Shown here: piece by piece, positions 14,184 to 20,800 of the stretch
Layout of the letters: each line of letters begins with the position of its first letter
Numbering within the stretch: position 1 is the first letter of the stretch
Virus record (IMG/VR): IMGVR_UViG_3300007513_000234
Coordinates: 1-20,900 of that record
DNA length: 20,900 bases
Source of the DNA: a virus
Reading direction: 5' to 3' (one strand)
Program-made: the position numbers and the translations under genes
The notes under the pieces: model-generated
The model's input: only the letters and a program-made list of their open reading frames with translations
The model's database searches: none
What the model was told of the DNA's origin: nothing

Positions 14184-14759
14184 AACGCTATGCTGATATA
14201 TCCCGACCTCATCATAAGTCTATATGATGAAAATATATCATGGCCGCTATTGAACGAGAAATGATTTTATGATTATATAGAGAAATCCCCCACCAAGCAG
14301 ACACTTGATGAGGGACTGAAGAAAGGGCGATTCAGGCACCCGATGGAAAGGATTATAGTAGTTTCTCTCTCCATTGCAACATTTTTTGCCAGTATCACCC
14401 AACAGCCTGACACGCTGCAAGATTTGGGTGAATTATCGTGCCTGTTGTCAACAAAGCGATATTCGGGATTGATGTCCGCAAAGATCATCCGGTTCGACCA
14501 CTGAGCCGTTAGACCGTATTGGAGTCCTGGAGCCGTTGAAGGTATGGATGCCAGCATGATATATCTGTTTAATATCATGGAGTTATCGAAAGATAACGGG
14601 GAATATAGGGGGAAGTGATCCACTCTCTATAGAGTGCCTGAAAGGGAATTACACTCAAGTGAACTGAGTACCATCGTTTCGACGATTCCGTGATCTGGAC
14701 TATGAATATCCTATATTGGATCCATAGGGGAAAAGTGGGTAATTGTGTCTGGAGGAAAA
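14184..14759. other. Structured, mostly non-coding gap before the primase/helicase genes
   Basis: About 575 bp with no strong gene. It contains TGATATATC at 14194 and 14557, with an inverted CATGATATAT near 14233-14242; the dyad CACTCT-ctat-AGAGTG (14621-14636); a perfect ATCGT-TTCG-ACGAT hairpin (14673-14686); and a nested hairpin CTATG/CATAG with ATCC/GGAT inside (14700-14727), just upstream of the GGAGG of the next gene. A 24-aa frame at 14544-14618 (MDASMIYLFNIMELSKDNGE) is possible but unsupported. The hairpins next to a replication gene could be an origin or an mRNA leader. Confidence 0.55.
14343..14504 (+). CDS. Doubtful 53-aa ORF with hydrophobic N-terminus
   Basis: ATG 14343 opens 53 codons: MERIIVVSLSIATFFASITQ, then QPDTLQDLGELSCLL. 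The start looks like a signal peptide or membrane segment. There is no good ribosome site (AAAGGGCG is about 16 nt away), and a minus-strand frame of similar quality overlaps it. Listed as possible only. Confidence 0.25.
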   Translation: MERIIVVSLSIATFFASITQQPDTLQDLGELSCLLSTKRYSGLMSAKIIRFDH

Positions 14760-15197
14760 ATGCACACTGACGAAATTTTGCTATCGCTGGATGACGTGAA
14801 GCCAAACGGAAAAGGGCAGTGGACTTCGCGTTGCCCGAATCAGGATCATCGATCAGCCAGAGTATCTATCATGGATACCGGCGAAAAAACATTGATCCGG
14901 TGTTGGGGCGGATGCAGCACGGGTGACGTTATATCTGCTATCGGCCTGACATTCTCAGACTTATATCATCATGATATGACCGTTGAGAAAAGACAGGAAA
15001 GGAAACAGATTCACACCTATGAACAGCTATGCTTTGAACGGACATTGCTCCAGCTTGCTCACAATAGCAGATCATCATTAAGCGATGAGGATAAGAAGAG
15101 AGCGAATCAAGCGCATAGACGATTGAGGGATGCAGGATGGCTGACCATGACAGATAAACTAATAGAACAAGATAAGAGGCAGCTATGCTGGCACTGA
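14760..15197 (+). CDS. CHC2-type primase zinc-domain protein
   Basis: 145 residues from ATG 14760, which follows GGAGGAAAA; a GTG five codons earlier is less likely. The region KGQWTSRCPNQDH ... TLIRCWGGCSTGDVISAIG gives C25, H30, C48 and C52, the arrangement of the DnaG CHC2 zinc finger, followed by a helical segment (LTFSDLYHHDM). No TOPRIM catalytic domain is present; the C-terminal half is helical and charged. So it is a primase-type DNA-reading zinc domain without the catalytic part. It overlaps the SF2 helicase gene by 13 bp, suggesting a complex or coordinated action. It could help primer-site recognition or be an accessory factor. Confidence 0.75.
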   Translation: MHTDEILLSLDDVKPNGKGQWTSRCPNQDHRSARVSIMDTGEKTLIRCWGGCSTGDVISAIGLTFSDLYHHDMTVEKRQERKQIHTYEQLCFERTLLQLAHNSRSSLSDEDKKRANQAHRRLRDAGWLTMTDKLIEQDKRQLCWH

Positions 15198-16690
15198 GAG
15201 ACAATCAGCAGGAAGTTAAGCGCAAGGTATATCAGGAAATAAGAGGCGGGAAGAAGCGCGTTGTAGTCCAGGCAATGACATCATTCGGGAAAACAGCCCT
15301 TGCAGCATCAATAGTGCTGGATTGTTTGGAGAAGGGACACTCTGTAATTTTTACTGCTCCACTTTTGACCCTTGTAGAGCAGACAATCGATGAATTCGTG
15401 AAGTTTGGTATCCCCAAATCCAAGATAGGGGTAGTCCAGGCAGATAATCCGCTCAAGGACTTCTCCAGACCAGTACAAATCTGCTCGATTCAATCCCTAG
15501 CGGCCATCATGCGAAGAGATAAGCATGGTTGGTTGAAGTATTGCGATGGAAAAATGCTCATCCACGATGAAACCCACCTGCTATACAAGGCGCACATGAT
15601 GATGAACGAGGCAGCATCGATGCCCGTTATCGGTCTATCTGCTACGCCGTGGAGGAAGGGATTAGGCAAATACTACGACTCATTGGTGCATGGTCAATCC
15701 ACCAGAGAGCTAATAGATAATGGTGATCTATGCGACTATGTGGCCTACTCTCACTATATCCCTGATTTGAAGGGAATCAGCACATCGAATGGAGACTTTA
15801 ACGCTCAAGAAACTGGAGACAAATACGGCAATACAGTCATAGGCGACATCGTTCAGACGTGGATGAAACACGCCGAAGGTAAGAAAACCATCCTGTTTGC
15901 CCCTAGAGTAGTCGATGCAGAACGATTCGCTGCTGAATTCCGTCACATAGGATTCAATGCGGTATCGGTCAACGGCTACATGGATCAGGAGGATTGTGCC
16001 AAAGAGATCGAGCGATTCAGGAATAGCGATATAACCATCCTATGCTCAGTTGCTAAACTGGCAACCGGATTCTCAGTAAAAGACGTTGAGTGCATCATTG
16101 ACGCTCAACCAACCAAGTCCCTGATGCGTCATATCCAGAAGCTAGGCAGAGGGCTTAGAACGCATCCAGATAAAGATAAGGTAATCATCTTGGACAATGC
16201 AGGGAATCTAATCCGCAACGGCCTACCCGATGGGACTTATCCACAAGTGCTGGATGATGGCAAAACGAAAGTCTCAGACCGTAGAGACAAGAAAGAGCCA
16301 GAGCCTAAGCAATGCTCTAAGTGTAATTACATTAAGCCGCCTAGAGTCCATGAATGCCCTTCTTGTGGTCATAAGCCAAAGCAGATCAGCCAGCTTGAGA
16401 TAGAGAAGGGTGAGTTGAGATTGCTCAAGGGCAAAGAATTGAACCGTAAAGCACCCTGGGACTACAAGATTACCTTTATGTCTGGCCTGAAAACCCACGC
16501 CCACATCAACGGCTATAGTCATGGATGGGTATCGCATACCTATAGGGATAAGTTTGGGGTATGGCCGAATGATCCGAAACTAAAACAAGCACCAAAAGGG
16601 GAGGTTACAGAAGATGTCCAGCGATGGATCAAGTACAAACAGCTTAAATACGCACTCGGTAGACAGAAAGGAGATAAAAGATCGGCGTGA
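15185..16690 (+). CDS. RadD-like SF2 DNA helicase with C4 zinc finger
   Basis: 501 residues. Motif I is MTSFGKTA (31-38), motif II DETH (128-131), motif III LSATPWRKG (151-159) and motif VI QKLGRGLRT (318-326), all in SF2 DEAD/DEAH order. ILCSVAKLATGFSVKDVECII (285-305) and VIILDNAGNLIRNG (333-346) match RadD-like and phage helicases of the epsilon15 type. A C4 zinc finger follows (C377, C380, C391, C394). The C-terminal domain (residues ~400-501) includes WVSHTYRDKFGVWPND, frequent in this phage group. It should unwind or remodel DNA for replication or repair. It is translationally coupled to the primase zinc-domain gene; no DnaB-type helicase is seen in the window. Confidence 0.9.
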   Translation: MLALRDNQQEVKRKVYQEIRGGKKRVVVQAMTSFGKTALAASIVLDCLEKGHSVIFTAPLLTLVEQTIDEFVKFGIPKSKIGVVQADNPLKDFSRPVQICSIQSLAAIMRRDKHGWLKYCDGKMLIHDETHLLYKAHMMMNEAASMPVIGLSATPWRKGLGKYYDSLVHGQSTRELIDNGDLCDYVAYSHYIPDLKGISTSNGDFNAQETGDKYGNTVIGDIVQTWMKHAEGKKTILFAPRVVDAERFAAEFRHIGFNAVSVNGYMDQEDCAKEIERFRNSDITILCSVAKLATGFSVKDVECIIDAQPTKSLMRHIQKLGRGLRTHPDKDKVIILDNAGNLIRNGLPDGTYPQVLDDGKTKVSDRRDKKEPEPKQCSKCNYIKPPRVHECPSCGHKPKQISQLEIEKGELRLLKGKELNRKAPWDYKITFMSGLKTHAHINGYSHGWVSHTYRDKFGVWPNDPKLKQAPKGEVTEDVQRWIKYKQLKYALGRQKGDKRSA

Positions 16691-16877
16691 GCAGTGGGAA
16701 TGGGTACAGAAAAACGACTCTATCCTTGCCAATTTCCTGATAGAAGCCAAGAAACAGGGACTCGGATTACACAATCTAAAACTAACAATCGGAGAATTCG
16801 ATGAACCAAATAGAAAAAGAGCAGAAACTTACAGAGATACGCCGTATCGTGGCAGATTACGCTACCGCAAAAGCTAA
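16614..16877 (+). CDS. Unknown 87-aa protein overlapping both neighbours
   Basis: ATG 16614 has GGGGAGG about 9 nt upstream. The frame overlaps the helicase 3' end by 77 bp and the next gene by 77 bp. The central part (DRREQWEWVQKNDSILANFLIEAKKQGLGLHNLKLTIGEF) looks like a genuine helical protein. The first ~18 and last ~23 residues, which lie in the overlaps, are of low quality. Parts may be constrained only by the neighbours. No family was recognised. Confidence 0.6.
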   Translation: MSSDGSSTNSLNTHSVDRKEIKDRREQWEWVQKNDSILANFLIEAKKQGLGLHNLKLTIGEFDEPNRKRAETYRDTPYRGRLRYRKS

Positions 16878-17142
16878 CAGAATTTACCTTGGAGAGTATC
16901 GCAAGTCTCTAAGATCAATGCTTATGAAAAAGTATGAGACAGAAGGGGCTAAAACAGCCGCACAGCAGGAGCGTAACGCTATGGCTGACCCTGAGTACCT
17001 AGAGCTGCTAGAAGGGCTGAGAGAGGCTGTAGAGACCGAAGAGAAGCTACGTTATGAATTAGTGTTACATGAACAGGAATTCGATGCCTGGAAATCCAGG
17101 CTTTACGCAAAAACCGCTGAGATGAAAGCATACGGCGGCTAA
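16801..17142 (+). CDS. Coiled-coil 113-aa protein
   Basis: 113 residues, CGGAGA eight nt before the ATG. Almost entirely helical and charged (EKEQKLTEIRRIVADYATAK; LEGLREAVETEEKLRYELVLHEQEF), consistent with a coiled coil. No catalytic motif. It lies between the helicase and the regulator and ends convergently against the leftward repressor with a 4-bp overlap. A Gam-like or accessory recombination role is possible from context but not shown. Confidence 0.75.
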   Translation: MNQIEKEQKLTEIRRIVADYATAKANRIYLGEYRKSLRSMLMKKYETEGAKTAAQQERNAMADPEYLELLEGLREAVETEEKLRYELVLHEQEFDAWKSRLYAKTAEMKAYGG

Positions 17143-17480
17143 TTCCATCTGTAGACGCAATTCTGACATTTGACCGGAATATCGTTACCCAATACAGGGT
17201 CATCCTCTGTTTCGGCTATGTCAGGACGAAGATAGGCAAACGAGATACCTTCATTCCAGCTCTCAACCGTCCAGGCATGACTCTCTGGAAGTGGAAGGTT
17301 TTTGTACCTCATATTGTAGAGAGTGCGATGATTCAAATCCAGACGGCTTGCAAATTCCTTGATACCACCAAAGAAATGAGTCGCTGCTTCCTTAGCCATA
17401 ACAGCCCTTTCGTGAAGATTCTCGATCTCATTCAGGTCAACAGTGTGCGCTCGTTTCCAGTAATTTTTAGGTAGTGCCAT
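17139..17480 (-). CDS. Leftward HTH transcription regulator (repressor-like)
   Basis: Start chosen at ATG 17480 (MALPKNYWKRAHTVDLNEIE), preceded by GGAGAG; the longer frame from 17531 lies in the promoter region. 113 residues with a helix-turn-helix at about 38-60 (GGIKEFASRLDLNHRTLYNM), followed by a beta/acidic C-terminal part and a terminal CQNC pair. It is the only regulator-like gene facing left in this part of the arm, with divergent promoters upstream, the layout of phage switch genes. The dyads at 17514-17524 and 17549-17567 are candidate operators for autoregulation and control of the recombination operon. No peptidase (LexA-type) domain is present. Confidence 0.75.
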   Translation of the reverse strand: MALPKNYWKRAHTVDLNEIENLHERAVMAKEAATHFFGGIKEFASRLDLNHRTLYNMRYKNLPLPESHAWTVESWNEGISFAYLRPDIAETEDDPVLGNDIPVKCQNCVYRWN

Positions 17481-17510
17481 TTTTCTCTCCAAAAAAAGAT
17501 GAATTATTTG

Positions 17511-17567
17511 TTGACAATAATTGTACATCAAGCTACATTTGACCTCAAGGTTTCATTGGAAACCAAT
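17511..17567. promoter_or_regulatory. Overlapping divergent promoters and candidate operators
   Basis: Rightward: TTGACA (17511-17516), 17 bp, TACATT (17534-17539). Leftward: TTGAGG (17543-17548), 17 bp, TACAAT (17520-17525). They face each other and overlap. Dyads ACAAT-a-ATTGT (17514-17524), GGTTTC-attg-GAAACC (17549-17564) and ATTGG-aaa-CCAAT (17555-17567) lie on or next to them. Arrangement and spacing support a regulated switch for the HTH gene and the operon from 17591. Confidence 0.6.
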
Positions 17568-17590
17568 TTTGACTAACTGGAGATACTACT

Positions 17591-17803
17591 GTGAACGACT
17601 ATGAGAGCGAAGAATTGCTTGGCCTTGGTGACGATATGTCTGCCATGCAGGAGGAGAGATACCTGCTGACCATGCTGGAGGAAGTACAGCGAATCATCGA
17701 CGGCAAATCAGCCATGCTACTTTCTAGTGAGCATTGTCGAGCAATGTACAAAATAATTAAAAATGAGGCACCTAATCTCTTTAATTCTGAGGAGACTTTC
17801 TAG
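17591..17803 (+). CDS. Unknown 70-aa acidic protein, GTG start
   Basis: 70 residues from GTG 17591 with TGGAGA nine nt upstream. Acidic and helical (SAMQEERYLLTMLEEVQRIIDGKS), no motif. It is the first gene of the recombination operon after the divergent promoter region. Its last codons and stop lie in the first copy of a 14-bp tandem repeat whose second copy is the ribosome site of the next gene. Function unknown. Confidence 0.75.
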   Translation: MNDYESEELLGLGDDMSAMQEERYLLTMLEEVQRIIDGKSAMLLSSEHCRAMYKIIKNEAPNLFNSEETF

Positions 17804-17816
17804 AGGAGACTTTCTA
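17789..17816 (+). repeat. Tandem 14-bp duplication of a ribosome-binding site
   Basis: GAGGAGACTTTCTA occurs twice, head to tail, at 17789-17802 and 17803-17816, directly before the ATG of the Sak3 gene. Copy 1 encodes the last residues and stop of the 70-aa gene; copy 2 is untranslated and supplies GAGGAGA at good spacing. With one copy, the stop and start would overlap as TAATG. Confidence 0.95.
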
Positions 17817-18266
17817 ATGGATTTCAATGATCTGGTAAAAAGCACCACCAAGACAAAACTTGGGAGCAAGGTAGAGCAGAAGGGTAATTTTGATTACCTC
17901 AGTTGGGCGCACGCCATCCATATTCTCGGAGTGGCTAACCCTGACTTCACCTATGAGGTTAAGCACTTTCCTCAACTGTTCACCCGTAAGGATGAGAACG
18001 GAGAGGTTGAATACTACGTCTTGGACGGCGTGACAGTCCCATACAACCGCACTAACACTGGATACTATGTTGAGGTATCTGTAACCGTAGGGAAGGTCAC
18101 ACGCACCCAGATTCACCCTGTACTAGACGGACGGAATCAGCCTGTCGCCCAACCATCTAGCTTTCAGATTAACACCAGTATTCAGAGGGCATTAGCTAAG
18201 GCTATAGCACTTCATGGTGTAGCACTCAGCTTGTATGCAGGTGAAGACTTGGAGGACATCCAGTGA
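17817..18266 (+). CDS. Sak3-type (DUF1071) single-strand annealing protein
   Basis: 149 residues from ATG 17817 (MDFNDLVKSTTKTKLGSKVE); the longer frame from 17763 reads through the upstream gene. Family hallmarks are NFDYLSWAHAIHILG (24-38), VKHFPQLFTR (48-57), YYVEVSVTVGKVTRTQIHPVLDGRNQPV (83-110) and SFQINTSIQRALAKAIALHGVALSLYAGED (115-144). DUF1071/Sak3 proteins anneal complementary single strands in phage recombination, usually paired with an exonuclease, and one lies just downstream. It may also act with host RecA and the SSB-like protein. This is among the most secure calls of the right arm. Confidence 0.88.
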   Translation: MDFNDLVKSTTKTKLGSKVEQKGNFDYLSWAHAIHILGVANPDFTYEVKHFPQLFTRKDENGEVEYYVLDGVTVPYNRTNTGYYVEVSVTVGKVTRTQIHPVLDGRNQPVAQPSSFQINTSIQRALAKAIALHGVALSLYAGEDLEDIQ

Positions 18267-18424
18267 CTCCATACGACCAGAAAAGAGCCATTGTGCTAAT
18301 TGAGGAGCTACTTGAGGAGGTGAAGGTGGCAGAACGTGAAACCAATACCCATAGAGCATTCCGAAAAGAGCTGATCTCTATGACTGAGGAATTTATGACG
18401 GAGATTACTGATGAAGCTTACTAA
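18263..18424 (+). CDS. Unknown 53-aa helical protein, GTG start
   Basis: 53 residues: MTPYDQKRAIVLIEELLEEV, then KVAERETNTHRAFRKELISM and TEEFMTEITDEAY. GTG 18263 overlaps the Sak3 stop (GTGA), and TTGGAGG lies 7 nt upstream, a very good site. The 3' end overlaps the exonuclease start by 14 bp. Fully helical, acidic, no motif. Its tight placement between the annealing protein and the exonuclease suggests a linker or accessory factor of the recombination pair. Confidence 0.7.
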   Translation: MTPYDQKRAIVLIEELLEEVKVAERETNTHRAFRKELISMTEEFMTEITDEAY

Positions 18425-19250
18425 CAAGCAGGGTCTTCCAGAAGCCATTGTAAATGCAGTCAAAAACGACTCTTACAGTGCTGGCAACAGTGATATTTCA
18501 GCTACTCGTTTGATTTCTCCCCCTCAACAGGTTTACTTGCAGAAGGAATGGTACGACAAGATTGAAGAGGATGTGTCTGGTCGCATTTGGTCACTACTTG
18601 GTCAGTCTGTTCACCATATTCTTGAGAGAGCAGCGAATTATAGCGACATTGTTGAAGAGAGATACTTCACTGAGATTAATGGATGGAATGTCTCCGGTCA
18701 GGTAGACCTGATCTCTAAAGATGCACTCTATGATTTCAAGGTGACATCATCTTGGTCAGTCCTCAATGGACATAAGATTGAGTGGGAGCAGCAGCTTAAT
18801 GTTCTTCATTATCTAGCTGATGACCCTGATGTTGAGGAACTAAAGATCATTGCTATCCTCAGAGATTGGTCTAAATCCAATGCGATGAGAAGCCATGACT
18901 ATCCACGATCTCAGGTTATCGAGCTAGATATTCCTCTATGGACTAAGGAAGAACAAGAGGAGTACGTTAAAGAGCGTGTGGTTCTTCATCAGAGAGCGCA
19001 ACTAGAGCATGAGTATCCTAAATGCTCTCCAGAAGAGAGATGGCAAAAGGATGATGTTTGGGCGCTGATGAAGGAAGGTAGAAAGAGTGCTGTTAAACTC
19101 CATTCCTCTGAGGAATCAGTAGAAGAACACTTGGAGAACATGGACAACAAGCACTATATCGAGTTTCGTCCAGGTGAGTCTATTCGATGTAAGGATTACT
19201 GTTCTGTTAATAAATTTTGCAATCAATACAAGGAGTTAATCAATGAGTGA
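18411..19250 (+). CDS. Cas4/RecB-like PD-(D/E)XK exonuclease with four Cys
   Basis: 279 residues. The nuclease core shows GQSVHHILERA (64-74), VSGQVDLI (94-101; D99), ALYDFKVTSSW (105-115; D108, K110) and EWEQQLNVLHYLA (124-136; Q128), the RecB/Cas4 order. Cys at 205, 260, 264 and 270 (RCKDYCSVNKFCNQY at the end) could bind an iron-sulfur cluster as in Cas4/AddB-type enzymes. No helicase domain. In phages such enzymes digest one strand of a duplex so that the annealing protein can act, so it forms a pair with the Sak3-type gene upstream. A CRISPR role is not suggested: no array or cas genes are present. Confidence 0.85.
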   Translation: MKLTNKQGLPEAIVNAVKNDSYSAGNSDISATRLISPPQQVYLQKEWYDKIEEDVSGRIWSLLGQSVHHILERAANYSDIVEERYFTEINGWNVSGQVDLISKDALYDFKVTSSWSVLNGHKIEWEQQLNVLHYLADDPDVEELKIIAILRDWSKSNAMRSHDYPRSQVIELDIPLWTKEEQEEYVKERVVLHQRAQLEHEYPKCSPEERWQKDDVWALMKEGRKSAVKLHSSEESVEEHLENMDNKHYIEFRPGESIRCKDYCSVNKFCNQYKELINE

Positions 19251-19491
19251 TTTCGACAATAGCAATACGTTTATTCTCTTCAAGAACGACAAGAAGGGAA
19301 ACGAGAAAGCTCCAGACTACAAGGGAACGATGACTCTTGAGAATGGAGAAGAGAAGGATATTGCTGCATGGATCAAGACAAGCAAGAAGGGCAGTAAGTT
19401 TATGTCTGGTCGAATCCAGGACAAGTGGCAGCCAGAGGGTCAGCAGACTCAAGCAAGCCCAGATCCAGTAGACGATTCGATTCCGTTTTAG
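19243..19491 (+). CDS. SSB-like / DUF736-like single-strand-binding candidate
   Basis: 82 residues. The start SNTFILFKNDKKGNEKAPDYKG and the following AAWIKTSKKGSKFMSGRIQ are beta-rich and basic, similar to DUF736-like phage proteins. The tail DPVDDSIPF copies the acidic C-terminal tip of bacterial SSB proteins (DDDIPF) that recruits repair enzymes. It overlaps the exonuclease gene by 8 bp. A single-strand-binding role is inferred from the tail and the recombination context; a standard OB-fold SSB is longer. Confidence 0.65.
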   Translation: MSDFDNSNTFILFKNDKKGNEKAPDYKGTMTLENGEEKDIAAWIKTSKKGSKFMSGRIQDKWQPEGQQTQASPDPVDDSIPF

Positions 19492-19592
19492 CATCCCCAC
19501 CTGAGCTATAGCAGGAATCCACTGCAACGGTGGATTAGTCAAAACCCTACGGCACTAGGGTCTATAGCAGTGCCACTAATTTTGGAGTGAAT
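19492..19592 (+). ncRNA. Structured interval with alternative hairpins, possible RNA regulator
   Basis: AATCCAC (19516-19522) pairs with GTGGATT (19530-19536). ACCCTA (19544-19549) pairs with TAGGGT (19556-19561). The alternative pairing GGCACT (19551-19556) with AGTGCC (19569-19574) excludes the second hairpin. CTATAGCAG occurs at 19505 and again at 19562. The GGAG of the next gene lies 10-20 nt further on. No T-run and no gene. It may be an mRNA switch, processing site or attenuator within the operon. Confidence 0.45.
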
Positions 19593-19751
19593 ATGGACAT
19601 TATGAAATACAAGCGTGAGTTATCTCGAAAGCGGAAGGAAGCTAGGGAGACTTACGAAAAGACCAGAAATAAGAAGTGGCTAGAGGAGTACAAGAGAGCC
19701 AATTGGGGCTATCAGCACCTACAGGACTTCATGGATAGGGAGGGAGTATGA
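19593..19751 (+). CDS. Unknown 52-aa basic helical protein
   Basis: 52 residues: MDIMKYKRELSRKRKEARET, then YEKTRNKKWLEEYKRANWGY and QHLQDFMDREGV. GGAG lies 5 nt before the ATG at 19593. Highly charged, basic, helical; no motif beyond a possible nucleic-acid-binding helix. Its stop overlaps the next ATG (ATGA). Function unknown. Confidence 0.75.
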   Translation: MDIMKYKRELSRKRKEARETYEKTRNKKWLEEYKRANWGYQHLQDFMDREGV

Positions 19752-19996
19752 GCGAGATGATTGTTGCCACGATTGGGGATTACTTTGCAGTCAAGACTAC
19801 TAAAGACCCTCATAGCCACCTCAAGAGCGCCGTTGATAAAGCAAAGCCTCGATACATAACGGACAACCCTAATCAGGATGAGCAGGGTATTTGGTATTGG
19901 GTGTTCTATGGCGAATATCTGAATGATGAAGAGCTGAAACAGAAAGCCAAGAAGTTCAGAAAGGACATTAGGTACACAAAAATCATAAGAAGATGA
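19748..19996 (+). CDS. Unknown 82-aa protein
   Basis: 82 residues, ATGA-coupled, with GGGAGG upstream. The sequence (IGDYFAVKTTKDPHSHLKSAVDKAKPRYITDNPN; GIWYWVFYGEYLNDEELKQKAKKF) suggests a small alpha/beta fold with a basic C-terminus. No family was recognised. Confidence 0.75.
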   Translation: MSEMIVATIGDYFAVKTTKDPHSHLKSAVDKAKPRYITDNPNQDEQGIWYWVFYGEYLNDEELKQKAKKFRKDIRYTKIIRR

Positions 19997-20021
19997 GCGC
20001 AATATCGGGAGGAGTAAGAGC

Positions 20022-20453
20022 ATGACTTGCAAGCTATACAGGCATTACAACGATAGTGGGGAGCTGCTGTATGTAGGAGTTTCATTAAATGCTATTCAGC
20101 GCCTAACACAACACAATGAGTCCTCTTCGTGGGCTGACGATATTGCTCATATCGACATAGAGACTTTCCCGGACAAAGAAATCGCATTGAAGTATGAGAA
20201 GTGGGCAATACAACATGAGGAGCCTTTGCACAATATCAAACACAAGTGCAAGTCACCATACCCATACCTTGCAATGGAGTACAAAGGAATGAATCTGCGT
20301 CAAATTAGCGACAATGTGTGGCTAGATCCGGGCAAGAACGTAATTGAATCAATAGATGAAGATGGCAGCCTTGTTTACGGAGAAACGACCGAAGGCAATG
20401 GCCTGCTAATAAAAACCAAAAGCGGAACATTCCTCCAGATCAACGAAATTTAA
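20022..20453 (+). CDS. GIY-YIG-like nuclease-fold protein
   Basis: 143 residues. LYRHYNDSGELLYVGVSLNAIQRLTQH (5-31) matches the GIY-YIG core with a YN---LLYVG variant: Y9 and Y17 on strands, R27 on the helix. DKEIALKYEKWAIQHEEPLHNI (51-72) supplies E59 and the asparagine after the second helix. The C-terminal half (residues ~90-143) is a separate, acidic, beta-rich part. Whether it is an active homing-type or structure-specific endonuclease cannot be told. GGGAGGAG lies upstream of the ATG. Confidence 0.75.
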   Translation: MTCKLYRHYNDSGELLYVGVSLNAIQRLTQHNESSSWADDIAHIDIETFPDKEIALKYEKWAIQHEEPLHNIKHKCKSPYPYLAMEYKGMNLRQISDNVWLDPGKNVIESIDEDGSLVYGETTEGNGLLIKTKSGTFLQINEI

Positions 20454-20468
20454 CAGGAGAACAAGAGC

Positions 20469-20669
20469 TTGAAAGGGTTTCGTACTATCAGTGAGATGCG
20501 GTGCAAGCTGAACAAGGATATTGCATACATGGAAAAGCGCATAGCAATTGCCGTAGCTAATACCGAGAAAGCCCAGAGCGGAAAACGAGTAAGGGGCTTG
20601 AGCGGCATAAAGGCTAAGCTTAATAGACTGATCTTCATGCGTGAGTACATGATGGAGGGGAACAAGTGA
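20469..20669 (+). CDS. Unknown 66-aa basic protein, TTG start
   Basis: 66 residues from TTG 20469, with CAGGAGA about 9 nt upstream; no ATG gives a better start. Basic and helical (ISEMRCKLNKDIAYMEKRIAIAVANTEKA; GIKAKLNRLIFMREYM), perhaps a short coiled coil. Its stop overlaps the next start (GTGA). Function unknown. Confidence 0.65.
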   Translation: MKGFRTISEMRCKLNKDIAYMEKRIAIAVANTEKAQSGKRVRGLSGIKAKLNRLIFMREYMMEGNK

Positions 20670-20800
20670 AAGTGTTCATCTGCGTTCACTGTTTCGATAA
20701 CAAAACCAGCAACCCCGATGGTGTTTGCGATATATGCAAGCGTGAGAAGCGCCAGGAAGGGCTGCTCGGGAAGATTAAGAGGCTGCTGAGGTTGAAATGA
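20666..20800 (+). CDS. 44-aa zinc-ribbon mini-protein, GTG start
   Basis: GTG 20666 opens 44 codons: MKVFICVHCFDNKTSNPDGV, then CDICKREKRQEGLLGKIKRL. Two CxxC pairs (C6/C9 and C21/C24) form a zinc ribbon, with a basic helical tail. GGAGGGG lies upstream, and the start overlaps the preceding stop as GTGA. A small nucleic-acid- or protein-binding adaptor is plausible. Confidence 0.7.
   Translation: MKVFICVHCFDNKTSNPDGVCDICKREKRQEGLLGKIKRLLRLK

Noticed and set aside
14273-14623. Minus-strand 116-codon frame in the structured gap
   Set aside because: Mixed composition without any motif, no Shine-Dalgarno site, and it overlaps hairpins and another doubtful frame.
18411-19250. Cas4-like gene as sign of a CRISPR system
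   Set aside because: No repeat-spacer array and no other cas genes are present; the context is a phage annealing/exonuclease pair.
19492-19592. tRNA gene in the structured interval
   Set aside because: The hairpins do not fit a cloverleaf: no T-loop GGTTC-A---CC pattern and no 7-bp acceptor pairing at the right distance.
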